64,000 nucleotides of DNA from Azospirillum sp. SYSU D00513 (GTDB lineage: Bacteria; Pseudomonadota; Alphaproteobacteria; Azospirillales; Azospirillaceae): the NCBI RefSeq assembly GCF_017356015.1, contig NZ_JAFIQV010000026.1, forward strand, positions 1 to 64,000. The letters are read 5' to 3'. The translations under genes were made by a program, and so were the position numbers. The notes beneath the pieces are model-generated. The model was not told the origin of the DNA. It made no database searches and saw nothing but the letters and a program-made list of their open reading frames with translations. This document shows, one piece after another, positions 49,230-57,749 of the stretch; position 1 is the first letter of the stretch, and every line of letters starts with the position of its first letter.

Positions 49230-49957
49230 CAGGCGGCTCCCTCCTCGATCTCGGAAACGATGCGCCGGGCGGCCTCGGCCGGGTCTCCGGCGCCGGTGAT
49301 CGGGCGGCCGATCACCAGATGGTCCGCCCCGGCGGCCAGCGCCTCGGCCGGCGTCATCACGCGCTTCTGGTCGTTGGCGGCGGCCCAGGCCGGGCGGATG
49401 CCCGGCACCATCAGGATGAAGTCCGGCCCGCAGGCCGCGCGCAGCAGCGCCACCTCGGCGGGCGAGCAGACGACGCCGTCCACCCCCGACGCCTTGGCGA
49501 GCAGCCCAAGCCGCTTCACCTGCTCGGCCACCGGCGTGCCCTGCCCCACCGCCGACAGGTCACCGTCGTCGAGGCTGGTCAGCACGGTGACGGCGAGGAT
49601 CTTCGGGCGGCCCGGCCCGGCGGCCGCGGCGGCTTCGGCGGCCGCCCGCATCATGGCCGGCCCGCCGGAGGAATGGATGGTCATGAAGGCCGGCTTCAGC
49701 TCCAGCGCCGCGCGCACGCCGCCCGCCACCGTGTTGGGAATGTCGTGCAGCTTGAGGTCGAGGAAGAGCGGCGGGCCGTCCTCCCCGATCACCGCGCGCA
49801 CGCCAGCCGGCCCGTGGGCCAGGAAGAATTCCAGCCCCAGCTTCACCCCGCCGACGACCCCGGAGACGCGCCCGGCAAGCGCACGGGCGGCATCAAGGTC
49901 GGTGGTGTCCACGGCGCAGAAGATGCGCGAGGCGGGCGTGACGCTGGAAGGGGCCAT
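49229..49957 (-). CDS. pyrF: orotidine 5'-phosphate decarboxylase
   Basis: This 242-residue enzyme converts OMP to UMP. The catalytic Asp-Lys-Asp cluster lies in FLDLKLHDIPNTV, and LMVPGIRP and DHLVIGRPIT form the phosphate site. Coupled with trpF (one-base overlap), a pairing frequent in alphaproteobacteria. The ATG at 49957 follows a GAAAGTC stretch. Confidence 0.96.
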   Translation of the reverse strand: MAPSSVTPASRIFCAVDTTDLDAARALAGRVSGVVGGVKLGLEFFLAHGPAGVRAVIGEDGPPLFLDLKLHDIPNTVAGGVRAALELKPAFMTIHSSGGPAMMRAAAEAAAAAGPGRPKILAVTVLTSLDDGDLSAVGQGTPVAEQVKRLGLLAKASGVDGVVCSPAEVALLRAACGPDFILMVPGIRPAWAAANDQKRVMTPAEALAAGADHLVIGRPITGAGDPAEAARRIVSEIEEGAA

Positions 49958-49991
49958 GGGGAAGACTTTCGGGCGGTGAAGGGCGGCTTGG

Positions 49992-50037
49992 AAAAGAAAA
50001 CGGCTCCCGCCCGCCCGAATCGGGCCGGCGGGAGCCG
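49992..50037 (-). terminator. terminator of the DUF2382 cluster
   Basis: CGGCTCCCGCC...GGCGGGAGCCG stem followed by TTTTCTTTTCC on the minus strand, between the DUF2382 gene and pyrF. Confidence 0.9.
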
Positions 50038-50109
50038 CAACTTACCAATCTTGGCCCTGGATCACCAGCGGCGGGATCGGGAAAAGGCCCGTCCCGCCTT
50101 CAGGACAGG

Positions 50110-51105
50110 TCAGACGTCCTTGCGGGGGTCCGTGGTCCCGGTGCCGAGGCCGGTGCCCGTGGTGGAGGCGCGGTCGGTCGTGCGGCCGTCGTCGATCTCC
50201 ACCTCGGTGCGGCGGACGGTGTCGGAGACGGTCTGGACCCGCTCCTCCACGTCCTTGCGGACGACCAGTTCCTCGCGGACGCGGGCGGTCTTGCCGACGA
50301 CCGCCTCCTCGTCCGTCTCGCGCACCTCGATGGTGCGCTCCTGGAAGGCGTTCTCGGGGATCTCGCCGACGCTGCGGTCCACCGTGCGCCGCTCCACGGT
50401 CACGGTCTCGTCGCGCAGGCGGACCTGCTCCTCGACCGGCGTCTCGACGACGTAGCTGCGGATGCGCACGCCGCCGCGCTCGACCGTGCGCTTGCCGACG
50501 GTGAGCTGCTCCTCGACGATCGGAATGTGCTCCTCGCCGACGCCGGAGGCGGTCAGGCCCTGGCGTTCGACCGTGCTGTCGCGCTCGGTGGTCGTCTCGT
50601 TGACGCCGCGCATCGCGGAGGCGGCGGCACCCAGCCCCATGCCGGCGCCGGCGTAGCGGCCGCGTTCCTCGGTCGCCTGGGTCTCGTCATAGTCGGCGGC
50701 GGTGGCGTCGTAGCCGGTCCAGCCGGACTCGCGGTAGGAGCTGCCGCGGTGGTCGATGTCCACCGGCCCGTGGCGCTCGATGATGTCCAGCGCCCGGTCG
50801 GCCTCGGCGTCCGGCACGCGGCCGACCACCAGCACGCCGCCCCGGCGCACGCCTTCCGCGAACAGTTCGGCGTCGCCCGACGACACGCCCATGCGGGTCA
50901 GCAGGGACACGCGGTCGGACCGTCCGCCCCCGGCCGTGTCGGTCATGGTCCCAGCGGTGGTTCCAGCGGCGGAGCCGGCCGTCATCCCGGCGGTGTCGCC
51001 GCCCATCTTCGTGAAGTTGCGGATACCGGCCGCGTCGAGTTCCTCCTGCACGCGCTGGGCGGCGGATAAGTCGTCGTACAGGGCAACGATGGTCTTGTGG
51101 TCCAT
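50110..51105 (-). CDS. DUF2382 (YsnF/AvaK-type) stress protein with N-terminal general-stress domain
   Basis: This is a 331-residue protein. Residues 1-105 look like a general stress/FlmA-type domain (TIVALYDDLSAAQRVQEELD ... GGVLVVGRVPDAEADRALDII). Residues ~195-310 form a DUF2382 domain (HIPIVEEQLTVGKRTVERGG, RSYVVETPVEEQVRLRDE, VRREVE-like repeats). DUF2382 proteins are linked to desiccation and general stress. The start is ATG 51105 behind AGGAGTG; a GTG nine bases upstream is possible. The stop of the upstream DUF2382 gene lies 6 bp before. Confidence 0.85.
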   Translation of the reverse strand: MDHKTIVALYDDLSAAQRVQEELDAAGIRNFTKMGGDTAGMTAGSAAGTTAGTMTDTAGGGRSDRVSLLTRMGVSSGDAELFAEGVRRGGVLVVGRVPDAEADRALDIIERHGPVDIDHRGSSYRESGWTGYDATAADYDETQATEERGRYAGAGMGLGAAASAMRGVNETTTERDSTVERQGLTASGVGEEHIPIVEEQLTVGKRTVERGGVRIRSYVVETPVEEQVRLRDETVTVERRTVDRSVGEIPENAFQERTIEVRETDEEAVVGKTARVREELVVRKDVEERVQTVSDTVRRTEVEIDDGRTTDRASTTGTGLGTGTTDPRKDV

Positions 51106-51110
51106 GGGTA

Positions 51111-51512
51111 TCACTCCTGGGGAATTGGGTGGGAGGGATTGGTTGGTTCCTCACGCGTGACGACTGCGTCCTCGGACCGCAGGGTCACGGAGACGCGTTC
51201 GGTGCGCTCTTCGGCGCGCGTTCGGATGTGCAGTTCTTCCCTAAGGACGAGGCGCTTCGTGACGACCAGTTCCTCTTCGATGACGGGAACGATCAGCACG
51301 TCGCCTTCGCGGCGCGGTTCGGGAACCGCATCGACGGGACGGCCGACGGGCACGCGGGTGACCTCGACGCTTTCGCTCCGCAGAGCCTGCTCGACGGTCT
51401 CCTCGCGCTCGCTCACGCGTGTCGTGATCCGCACGGCGCCGCGTTCGACCGTCCTTTTGCCGACCGACAGCGCCTCCTCGTACAGGGGAATACGTTCGAC
51501 GTCGGCGGCCAT
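51111..51512 (-). CDS. DUF2382 single-domain protein
   Basis: This 133-residue protein is almost entirely one DUF2382 domain: ERIPLYEEALSVGKRTVERG, then VRITTRVSEREETVEQAL and VLIVPVIEEELVVTKRLVLR. It is a likely partner or paralogue of the following two-domain protein; both repeat the VGKRTVERG motif. It sits in a three-gene stress-type cluster with the tail-anchored protein upstream. Confidence 0.85.
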   Translation of the reverse strand: MAADVERIPLYEEALSVGKRTVERGAVRITTRVSEREETVEQALRSESVEVTRVPVGRPVDAVPEPRREGDVLIVPVIEEELVVTKRLVLREELHIRTRAEERTERVSVTLRSEDAVVTREEPTNPSHPIPQE

Positions 51513-51530
51513 GGTGTCTTGCCTGCCGGA

Positions 51531-51770
51531 TCAGAAGAGGAAGTAGAGCAGGACAAGAACGGCCAGAACGATCAGGGCGATCAGCCACCAATTCGTGTGG
51601 CTGGCGGTCGCGGCGGCGGTGCCGCCCACGCCAGAACCAGTGGAATGCGTGCCGGTCGAATGCATGCCGGTCGAATTCATGTTCGTTGAATTCGTGCCGG
51701 TGGCGCCGGTCGTTCCGGTCCTGGAACCGTCGTTGTCGTACACTCCTACTTTCCGAGGATTGTCGGCCAT
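51531..51770 (-). CDS. tail-anchored low-complexity protein
   Basis: This 79-residue protein has a soluble N-terminus with Thr/Ser/Gly repeats (TGTNSTNMNSTGMHSTGTHS, residues ~25-45), then a single C-terminal membrane span (WWLIALIVLAVLVLLYFLF, 61-79). A C-terminal anchor with no residues beyond implies post-translational membrane insertion. The function is unknown; its position makes it the first gene of the DUF2382 stress cluster. Confidence 0.7.
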   Translation of the reverse strand: MADNPRKVGVYDNDGSRTGTTGATGTNSTNMNSTGMHSTGTHSTGSGVGGTAAATASHTNWWLIALIVLAVLVLLYFLF

Positions 51771-51807
51771 GTCCGTGTTACTCCCGGTGGGTGCGTCGAA
51801 GCCCTCT

Positions 51808-51833
51808 CAACAGCATCCCGGAGTCTTCGTTCC
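51808..51833 (-). promoter_or_regulatory. EcfG-like general stress promoter
   Basis: On the minus strand GGAAC (51829-51833), 17 bp, then GTT (51809-51811), matching the alphaproteobacterial general-stress sigma factor consensus. It is about 40 nt before the tail-anchored gene and would drive all three stress-type genes. Confidence 0.55.
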
Positions 51834-51895
51834 GGCCTTTTCGAAAATGTAATGAGGCGCTTGGCGCAAGCTTGAACGGACCCTTCCGGGCGGCG

Positions 51896-53002
51896 TCAGC
51901 GCCCCGCCGCCCAGGCCGTAAGCGCTGCGGCACCGCCCGGATCATCGACCGCCACCGCCAGCGCCTCGCCCAGGGCCGGCGCGAACTTGAAGCCATGGCC
52001 GGAACAGGGGCTCATCAGCCAGGAGGCGGGGGTGAGCGGCTCGATCACGAAGCGCTCGTCCGGCTCCACCGTGTAGAAGCAGGTCGCCGCGTTGGCGAGC
52101 GTGTAGCCGGCGCCGCCCGCCAGCGCGCGGCGGGCGCGGTCGAGCACGGCGTAGGCCTCGTCCGGATCGGGGGTCCGGTCGTCGCCGGGATCGCCCTCCA
52201 GCGAGAAGCGGTGGTCCCCCGCCTTCATGCCGGTGCCGGCCACCGGCGGCACGATGTACACGCCGCTCTCCCCGTCGGCGTCGATCAGCATGGGTGCGCG
52301 CGCCCACAGCCCGCGCACCCCCTCCGGCGGGGTCAGGTAGGCGAGCGTCTGGCGCGACGGGGTGAGGCGCGCCGCCGTCTCCGGCAGCAGCCGCGTCACC
52401 CAGGCCCCGGCGGCGACGATCAGCACATCGGCGCCGATCACCCGGCGGTCGGCCAGGGTCACCGTGGCCCGCTCCGGGTCGATGGAGGTGACCGGGTTGC
52501 GGGCGTGCAGCGTCACCCCCTGCGCGTTCAGGTGATGGGCCAGCAGCTCGACGATGCGGCCGGCCAGCAGCACCCCGCCCGTCTCCAGATGGATCGCGTC
52601 CGTGTAGCGCGCGGCATCGACCAGCGGGAACTCGGCGGCCAGCTGGGACGGGGTCAGCCGCCGCACGGGCCGGCCCTGCGCTTCCAAGGTCGCCGCACTC
52701 TCGGCGATCCAGCGCCGCCCATCTTCGGCGCCCGCGACGCAGAGCGTGCCCGTCGGCACCATCAGCCTCTCGCCGAGATCGGCCCAGAGCGCCTCCCAGG
52801 CCTGAAAGGCCGTTTCCGCCATGCGGCTGTAGCCGGCCTCGGCCCCATAGGCGTGGCGGAACAGCCGGTGCTGGTCGACCGAGCTGCCGAAGGGGTTCGG
52901 CAGGTTGCCCTGCTCGAACACGGCGACGGTGTGGCCCCGGCGTGCCAGGGAGCGGGCGGCCGAAAGCCCCATGATGCCGCCGCCGACGATGGTGATGCGC
53001 AT
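51896..53002 (-). CDS. FAD-dependent amine oxidase, monomeric sarcosine oxidase-like
   Basis: This 368-residue protein begins with the FAD fold ITIVGGGIMGLSAARSLARRG. DQHRLFRHAYGAEAGYSRMA is the signature region of MSOX/MTOX enzymes. Near residue 315, ATCFYTVEPDERFVIE holds the cysteine position that bonds FAD covalently in this family, followed by SPCSGHGFKFAPALGE. It likely oxidises an N-methyl or secondary amine to an aldehyde with H2O2. It is adjacent to an ornithine-cyclodeaminase-like gene in the same direction, suggesting a small amino-acid catabolic unit. Confidence 0.85.
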   Translation of the reverse strand: MRITIVGGGIMGLSAARSLARRGHTVAVFEQGNLPNPFGSSVDQHRLFRHAYGAEAGYSRMAETAFQAWEALWADLGERLMVPTGTLCVAGAEDGRRWIAESAATLEAQGRPVRRLTPSQLAAEFPLVDAARYTDAIHLETGGVLLAGRIVELLAHHLNAQGVTLHARNPVTSIDPERATVTLADRRVIGADVLIVAAGAWVTRLLPETAARLTPSRQTLAYLTPPEGVRGLWARAPMLIDADGESGVYIVPPVAGTGMKAGDHRFSLEGDPGDDRTPDPDEAYAVLDRARRALAGGAGYTLANAATCFYTVEPDERFVIEPLTPASWLMSPCSGHGFKFAPALGEALAVAVDDPGGAAALTAWAAGR

Positions 53003-53015
53003 GACCGGATCCTCC

Positions 53016-53972
53016 TCAGCGCAGCGTGTCGTTGTGGACGATCATCTCGACCGCGAGTTGGGCGGCGCAGAGATCCTCCAGCGCGGTGCCGGCCGACTTG
53101 AACAGCGTGATCTGGTCGTAGAAGCGCCGCCCTGCCCGCTCGCCCCTGGTCAGGGCGGGGAGGTCGCCGGCGATGTCGTCCCGGTTCAGGACGCCGGCCT
53201 TGAGCGGCTGGGCGATGTCGCCGGCCCCCAGGCAGGCGCCCTCGTAGCTGTCCACGAAGACGCGGGAGCGGCGGATGCACTCGTCGTCGGCTTCGCGCAT
53301 CTCCGGCGTGACGCCGCCGACGAGGTCGAGATGCTGGCCGGGCTGGAGCCAGTCGCCGCGGATCAGCGGCTCGGCGGCGGCGGTGCAGCAGGAGATGACG
53401 TGCGCGCCGCGCACCGCCCATTCCAGGTCGTCGGTCGCCTCGATGCGGAATTTCGGCCGGTGGAAGCGGGAGACGACGCGACGCGCCCGCTCGGGGCTGC
53501 GGCCCCAGACCAGCACCTGCTTGATGGGGCGGACGGCGGCGTAGGCCTCGATCAGCTCCGGCGCCAGCGCCCCGGTGCCGACCACCAGCAGCCGTTCGGA
53601 ATCGGGCCGCGCCAGATAGCTGGCGGCGAGCGCCGAGGCCGCCGCCGTGCGGCGCCTGGTCAGGGCGGCGGCGTCCAGCATCGCCTGCGGAACACCCGTC
53701 TTGCCGTCGAACAGGACGTAGATGCCCTGGCTGGCCGGCAGGTCCTTCGCACGGTTGTCGGGGAAGAGCGTCGTCAGCTTCACGCCGACGGACTGGTTGA
53801 CCTGCCAGGCCGGCGCCACCAGCAGGGACGCCTCATGCTCGCCGTAGGTCTGGACCGCGTGGCGGTGGGGCTCCGGCGCCTCGACGCCGCTGCGGAAGGT
53901 CTGGCGCATGCGCTCGATCAGCATGCGCTGGTGAAGCACCGACTTCAGCTCGGCACCGGTGACCATTCTCAT
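53016..53972 (-). CDS. ornithine cyclodeaminase / mu-crystallin family protein
   Basis: This 318-residue NAD(P)-binding protein has LLVAPAWQVNQSVGVKLTTLFPDN, the Rossmann segment LLVVGTGALAPELIEAY, HVISCCTAAAEPLIRGDWLQ and FVDSYEGA. The family includes ornithine cyclodeaminase, alanine dehydrogenase and ketimine reductases. The exact substrate is not evident; next to a sarcosine oxidase-like enzyme, an imine/ketimine or delta-1-pyrroline-2-carboxylate role is plausible. The start is ATG 53972 or 53966. Confidence 0.85.
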   Translation of the reverse strand: MRMVTGAELKSVLHQRMLIERMRQTFRSGVEAPEPHRHAVQTYGEHEASLLVAPAWQVNQSVGVKLTTLFPDNRAKDLPASQGIYVLFDGKTGVPQAMLDAAALTRRRTAAASALAASYLARPDSERLLVVGTGALAPELIEAYAAVRPIKQVLVWGRSPERARRVVSRFHRPKFRIEATDDLEWAVRGAHVISCCTAAAEPLIRGDWLQPGQHLDLVGGVTPEMREADDECIRRSRVFVDSYEGACLGAGDIAQPLKAGVLNRDDIAGDLPALTRGERAGRRFYDQITLFKSAGTALEDLCAAQLAVEMIVHNDTLR

Positions 53973-54116
53973 GGTGCCTCCCCCTTTCCGTCCCGCACCC
54001 GCGCGGCGAAAGGCCGCCGGCCCCGCGGCCGGGATGATCTTGGATCAAGGGGTCTTTGGAATCAATGCGCTGTGGGTCGGCAGGGGGCCGGGTTCCTGAA
54101 CCGCGGAAACGGGAAC

Positions 54117-54154
54117 GCCGCGGCACTTCCCCTCGTGCGGGGAAGTGCCGCGGC
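54117..54154. repeat. perfect 16-bp inverted repeat, intergenic
   Basis: GCCGCGGCACTTCCCC, 6-nt loop, exact complement. It lies after the LapA-like gene on the minus strand, in a 209-bp gap without genes. There is no T-run, so it may be a stabilising 3' structure or a dispersed repeat. Confidence 0.6.
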
Positions 54155-54181
54155 GCTCATCGGGACCGGGTTCAGGCCCGC

Positions 54182-54595
54182 TCAATGCACCGTCGGCTGC
54201 GCGGCCGTGGCGCCGGCGGGGGGCGGCAGCGCGCTGCCGGCCGGGGCGGCGGCGATGGCGGTGGCGGGGCCGGAGACGGGGCGGTTCATCTCCGCCAGGC
54301 GCTTTTCGGCGGCGGCGGCGTGGGCCTGCGCCTCCTTCAGGTCGCGCTCCAGATAGCCGATGCGGTTGGACTGCCAGCGGGAGCGGCGGCGGTAGCCGCG
54401 CTGGCTGTTCCAGGCGACGAAGCCGCCGGCGATGAAGCCCAGCGCCAGCGCCAGCAGCGTCGCCAGATAGATCGGCGCCTCCAGCGTGAAGGGCAGCGGC
54501 CACAGGGCGAAGGTCACCGTCTCGCGGTTGGAGACGGCGAAAAGAACCGCGACCAGCATGATCGGGAGGGTGATGATCCAGGTCAGGAAGCGCAC
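54182..54595 (-). CDS. LapA-domain (DUF1049) membrane protein
   Basis: This 137-residue protein has two membrane spans (WIITLPIMLVAVLFAVSN and APIYLATLLALALGFIAGGF) with NRETVTFALWPLPFTLE between, the LapA/DUF1049 pattern. A basic cytoplasmic segment, a coiled coil (LERDLKEAQAHAAAAEKRLAEM) and an Ala/Pro tail follow. Related E. coli LapA acts with LapB in lipopolysaccharide control. The start is GTG 54595 with GAGGA before it. It follows ihfB, as usual in alphaproteobacteria. Confidence 0.85.
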   Translation of the reverse strand: MRFLTWIITLPIMLVAVLFAVSNRETVTFALWPLPFTLEAPIYLATLLALALGFIAGGFVAWNSQRGYRRRSRWQSNRIGYLERDLKEAQAHAAAAEKRLAEMNRPVSGPATAIAAAPAGSALPPPAGATAAQPTVH

Positions 54596-54667
54596 GGGCT
54601 AGGGTCCTCGCGTCGTTTGTTCGTCAGTGGAGCCGGGCAGGACCGGCCGGGTCGGATGGGCACGGCC

Positions 54668-54952
54668 TCATTCGTCCGTGTTCAGGCGTTCGCGGAGCTG
54701 CTTGCCGGTCTTGAAGAACGGGATGCACTTCTCGCCCACGTCAACGGATTCACCCGTCCTCGGGTTTCGTCCAGTGCGCGCGTCGCGCCGCTTGACGGAA
54801 AAGGCGCCGAAGCCGCGCAGCTCCACCCGGTCGCCGCGCGCCAGCGCGTCGGTGATCTCGCCGAAGATGGTGCTGACGATCTTCTCGATGTCGCGCTGGT
54901 AAAGGTGCGGGTTGCGTTCCGCCAGCCTCTGGATCAGCTCGGACTTGGTCAT
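54668..54952 (-). CDS. ihfB: integration host factor beta subunit
   Basis: This 94-residue HU/IHF-family protein reads [20 protein letters not shown], then [20 protein letters not shown] and [22 protein letters not shown], the DNA-bending beta-arm with the intercalating Pro. With IhfA it bends DNA at specific sites, including sigma-54 promoters such as the one at 14.9 kb. It is 255 bp downstream of rpsA, after its terminator. Confidence 0.95.
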   Translation of the reverse strand: MTKSELIQRLAERNPHLYQRDIEKIVSTIFGEITDALARGDRVELRGFGAFSVKRRDARTGRNPRTGESVDVGEKCIPFFKTGKQLRERLNTDE

Positions 54953-55135
54953 GGGACTGGTGTTTCCCCCGATGCCGGCGCCTGATTTCGCGCCCTTTCC
55001 GCGAAGCCTGCCACCGGGGTCCCGACCCGTCAAGCTAAGCCTTTCAGGTAAAACCCTTTTTCCGTTTGCAGCCGCGAAGCGGCGGGGCCTCGGCGGCGGC
55101 CTCCGGGCCTGGGCGGCACCCTGGGGCCGGGCAGG

Positions 55136-55166
55136 AAAAAGGCCGCCGCGGTCTCCCGCGGCGGCC
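55136..55166 (-). terminator. terminator of rpsA
   Basis: GGCCGCCGCGG-GAGA-CCGCGGCGGCC followed by TTTTT on the minus strand, 40 bp after the rpsA stop. It separates rpsA from ihfB. Confidence 0.92.
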
Positions 55167-55207
55167 CCTTCCACTCGAACCGTCCGCCCCCGGAAGGGGC
55201 GTCGGGC

Positions 55208-56914
55208 TTACTCTTCGCTCTGCTGGCGGCGCTTCAGGGCGGCGCCCAGGATGTCGCCCAGCGAGGCGCCGGAGTCCGAAGAGCCGAACTCGGCCATCGC
55301 CTGCTTCTCTTCCTCGGTCTCGCGGGCCTTGATGGACAGCGAGATGCGGCGGGAAGCGCGGTCGATCTGGGTGACCTTGGCGTCGACCTTCTCACCGACG
55401 GCGAAGCGCTCGGGGCGCTGCTCCGAACGGTCGCGGGACAGGTCCGACTTGCGGATGAAGCCGGTGTAGCCCTCGCCCACGGCCACCTCGATGCCACCGT
55501 CGGTGACCTGGGTGACGGTGCAGGTGACGACGTCGTTCTTCTTCAGGCCGGCCGTGGCCGCCTCGAACGGATCGCTGCCCAGCTGCTTGATGCCGAGGCT
55601 GATGCGCTCCTTCTCGACGTCGACGTCCAGGACCTTGACCTTGACGCGGTCGCCCTTCTTGAACTCGGCGATGGCTTCCTCACCCGACTTGTTCCAGTCG
55701 AGGTCGGACATGTGCACCATGCCGTCGATGTCGCCCGGGAGGCCGACGAACAGACCGAACTCGGTGATGTTCTTGACTTCGCCTTCCAGCTCGGTGCCCG
55801 GACCGAACTTGTCGACGAAGGTCTCCCACGGGTTGTCCAGGCACTGCTTCAGGCCGAGGCTGATGCGGCGCTTCTGCGGATCGACGTCCAGGACCATGAC
55901 CTCGACTTCCTGCGAAGTCGACACGATCTTGCCCGGATGGACGTTCTTCTTGGTCCAGGACATCTCCGAGACGTGCACCAGGCCCTCGATCCCCGGCTCC
56001 AGCTCCACGAAGGCGCCGTAGTCGGTGATGTTGGTGACGCGGCCCTTGAACCGGGCGCTGACCGGGTACTTGGCTTCGACGCCTTCCCACGGATCGGCTT
56101 CCAGCTGCTTCATGCCGAGGCTGATGCGCTGGGTTTCCGGGTTGAAGCGGATGACCTGGACCGTGACGGTCTGGCCGATCTGCAGGGCTTCCGACGGATG
56201 GTTGATGCGGCGCCACGCGATGTCGGTGACGTGCAGCAGGCCGTCCACGCCGCCCAGGTCGACGAACGCACCGTAATCGGTGATGTTCTTGACGACGCCC
56301 TGGAGGACCTGGCCTTCCTTGAGGTTGGCGACCAGCTCCGAACGGGCCTCGGCGCGGCTCTCCTCGAGCACGGCGCGGCGCGACACGACGATGTTGCCGC
56401 GCGAGCGGTCCATCTTCAGGATCTGGAACGGCTGCGGGGTGCCCAGCAGCGGGGAGATGTCGCGGACCGGACGGATGTCCACCTGGCTGCCCGGCAGGAA
56501 CGCCACGGCGCCCGACAGGTCGACGGTGAAGCCACCCTTGACGCGGCCGAAGATCACGCCGGTGACGCGGCTCTGATCCTGGAAGGACTTCTCGAGGAGC
56601 GACCAGGCTTCCTCGCGCTTCGCCTTCTCGCGGCTCAGAACGGCTTCGCCGTTCTTGTCTTCCATACGCTCAAGATAGACCTCGACGGTGTCACCCGCCT
56701 TCATCTCGGGCGACTGGCCGGCGACGGCGAATTCCTTCAGGGCGACGCGCCCCTCGGACTTCAGGCCGACGTCGATCGTGACCATGTCGTTTTCGACCGA
56801 GACGACACGCCCGCGGACGACCGTGCCTTCGAGCGAGTCAGCGGTGCCGAGCGACTCTTCGAGCAGAGCCGCGAAGCTTTCCTTATCGCCGGACCGGGCC
56901 ATAGCTTGTGCCAT
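55208..56914 (-). CDS. rpsA: 30S ribosomal protein S1
   Basis: This 568-residue protein has six S1 (OB-fold) repeats from about residue 30 to 545 (for example GVDGLLHVTDIAWRRINHPS, GIEGLVHVSEMSWTKKNVHP, DIDGMVHMSDLDWNKSGEEA). The first two bind the ribosome and the rest bind mRNA. The start at ATG 56914 has AGGAG 5 nt before it. It is downstream of cmk, the canonical order. Confidence 0.97.
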   Translation of the reverse strand: MAQAMARSGDKESFAALLEESLGTADSLEGTVVRGRVVSVENDMVTIDVGLKSEGRVALKEFAVAGQSPEMKAGDTVEVYLERMEDKNGEAVLSREKAKREEAWSLLEKSFQDQSRVTGVIFGRVKGGFTVDLSGAVAFLPGSQVDIRPVRDISPLLGTPQPFQILKMDRSRGNIVVSRRAVLEESRAEARSELVANLKEGQVLQGVVKNITDYGAFVDLGGVDGLLHVTDIAWRRINHPSEALQIGQTVTVQVIRFNPETQRISLGMKQLEADPWEGVEAKYPVSARFKGRVTNITDYGAFVELEPGIEGLVHVSEMSWTKKNVHPGKIVSTSQEVEVMVLDVDPQKRRISLGLKQCLDNPWETFVDKFGPGTELEGEVKNITEFGLFVGLPGDIDGMVHMSDLDWNKSGEEAIAEFKKGDRVKVKVLDVDVEKERISLGIKQLGSDPFEAATAGLKKNDVVTCTVTQVTDGGIEVAVGEGYTGFIRKSDLSRDRSEQRPERFAVGEKVDAKVTQIDRASRRISLSIKARETEEEKQAMAEFGSSDSGASLGDILGAALKRRQQSEE

Positions 56915-57067
56915 TGAAACTCCTAAGGTTGCAGGAAAAGCGGCTCCCTTCCTGGCCGGACCCGCGGCAAAACGGGACCGATCCGGATGAGGCCGCCGCG
57001 CCGGGCCCCACGCCCGGCGACTTGGTTGATGTTTTCCTGAAGGGCCGAGAAGCCCGGAACGCGCCGT

Positions 57068-57745
57068 TCAGGCCCGGGGCTTGAGACCCCTGGGGCTGAG
57101 GCCGGTCTTCGAACCGATGAAGCCGATCGCCTCTGCGAACGCCTGTTCGGCGTCGAGGGCGGACGTATCAAGCACAAAAGCGTCGGCAGCCGGACGGAGC
57201 GGGGCCACCGCTCTCTGGCTGTCGCGCGCGTCACGAGCCTTCATGTCCTCCAGAACGTCGGAGGGTATAGCCGGAATCCCGCGTCCCCGCAACTCCTTGA
57301 GTCGCCGGTCGGCCCGGACCTCCACGGAAGCGGTAACGAAGAGCTTGGCGTCGGCGCTCGGGCAGACCACCGTGCCGATGTCGCGCCCGTCGAGCACGGC
57401 GCCCGGCGCGTCGCCCGGCGGGGTCGACGCGAAGCGGCGCTGGAACTCCAGCAGGGCCTCGCGCACCGCCGGCACCGCCGCCACCTTGGAGGCGGCCTGC
57501 GCCGCCTCGTCGGTGCGCAGGGCCGGGTCGTCGAGGATGCCGTCCTCCGGGTGCAGGTCCCAGGCGGCGCGGGCCGCGGCCTCCGCGTCCGACGGGTCCA
57601 TCCCGGCGCGCAGCACCGCCATGCCGACCGCGCGGTAGAGCGATCCCGTGTCCAGATGCGCGAAACCGAAGGCGAGCGCCGCCCGCTTGGCGAGCGTGCC
57701 CTTACCGCTCGCCGCCGGCCCGTCGATGGCGATGACGACGCTCAT
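57068..57745 (-). CDS. cmk: cytidylate kinase
   Basis: This 225-residue enzyme phosphorylates CMP/dCMP. It has the P-loop [15 protein letters not shown] at the N-terminus, [27 protein letters not shown] and the lid [11 protein letters not shown] 57745 follows TAAGGAG and sits 4 bp after the aroA stop, so translation is coupled. Confidence 0.96.
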   Translation of the reverse strand: MSVVIAIDGPAASGKGTLAKRAALAFGFAHLDTGSLYRAVGMAVLRAGMDPSDAEAAARAAWDLHPEDGILDDPALRTDEAAQAASKVAAVPAVREALLEFQRRFASTPPGDAPGAVLDGRDIGTVVCPSADAKLFVTASVEVRADRRLKELRGRGIPAIPSDVLEDMKARDARDSQRAVAPLRPAADAFVLDTSALDAEQAFAEAIGFIGSKTGLSPRGLKPRA

Positions 57746-57749
57746 CTCC

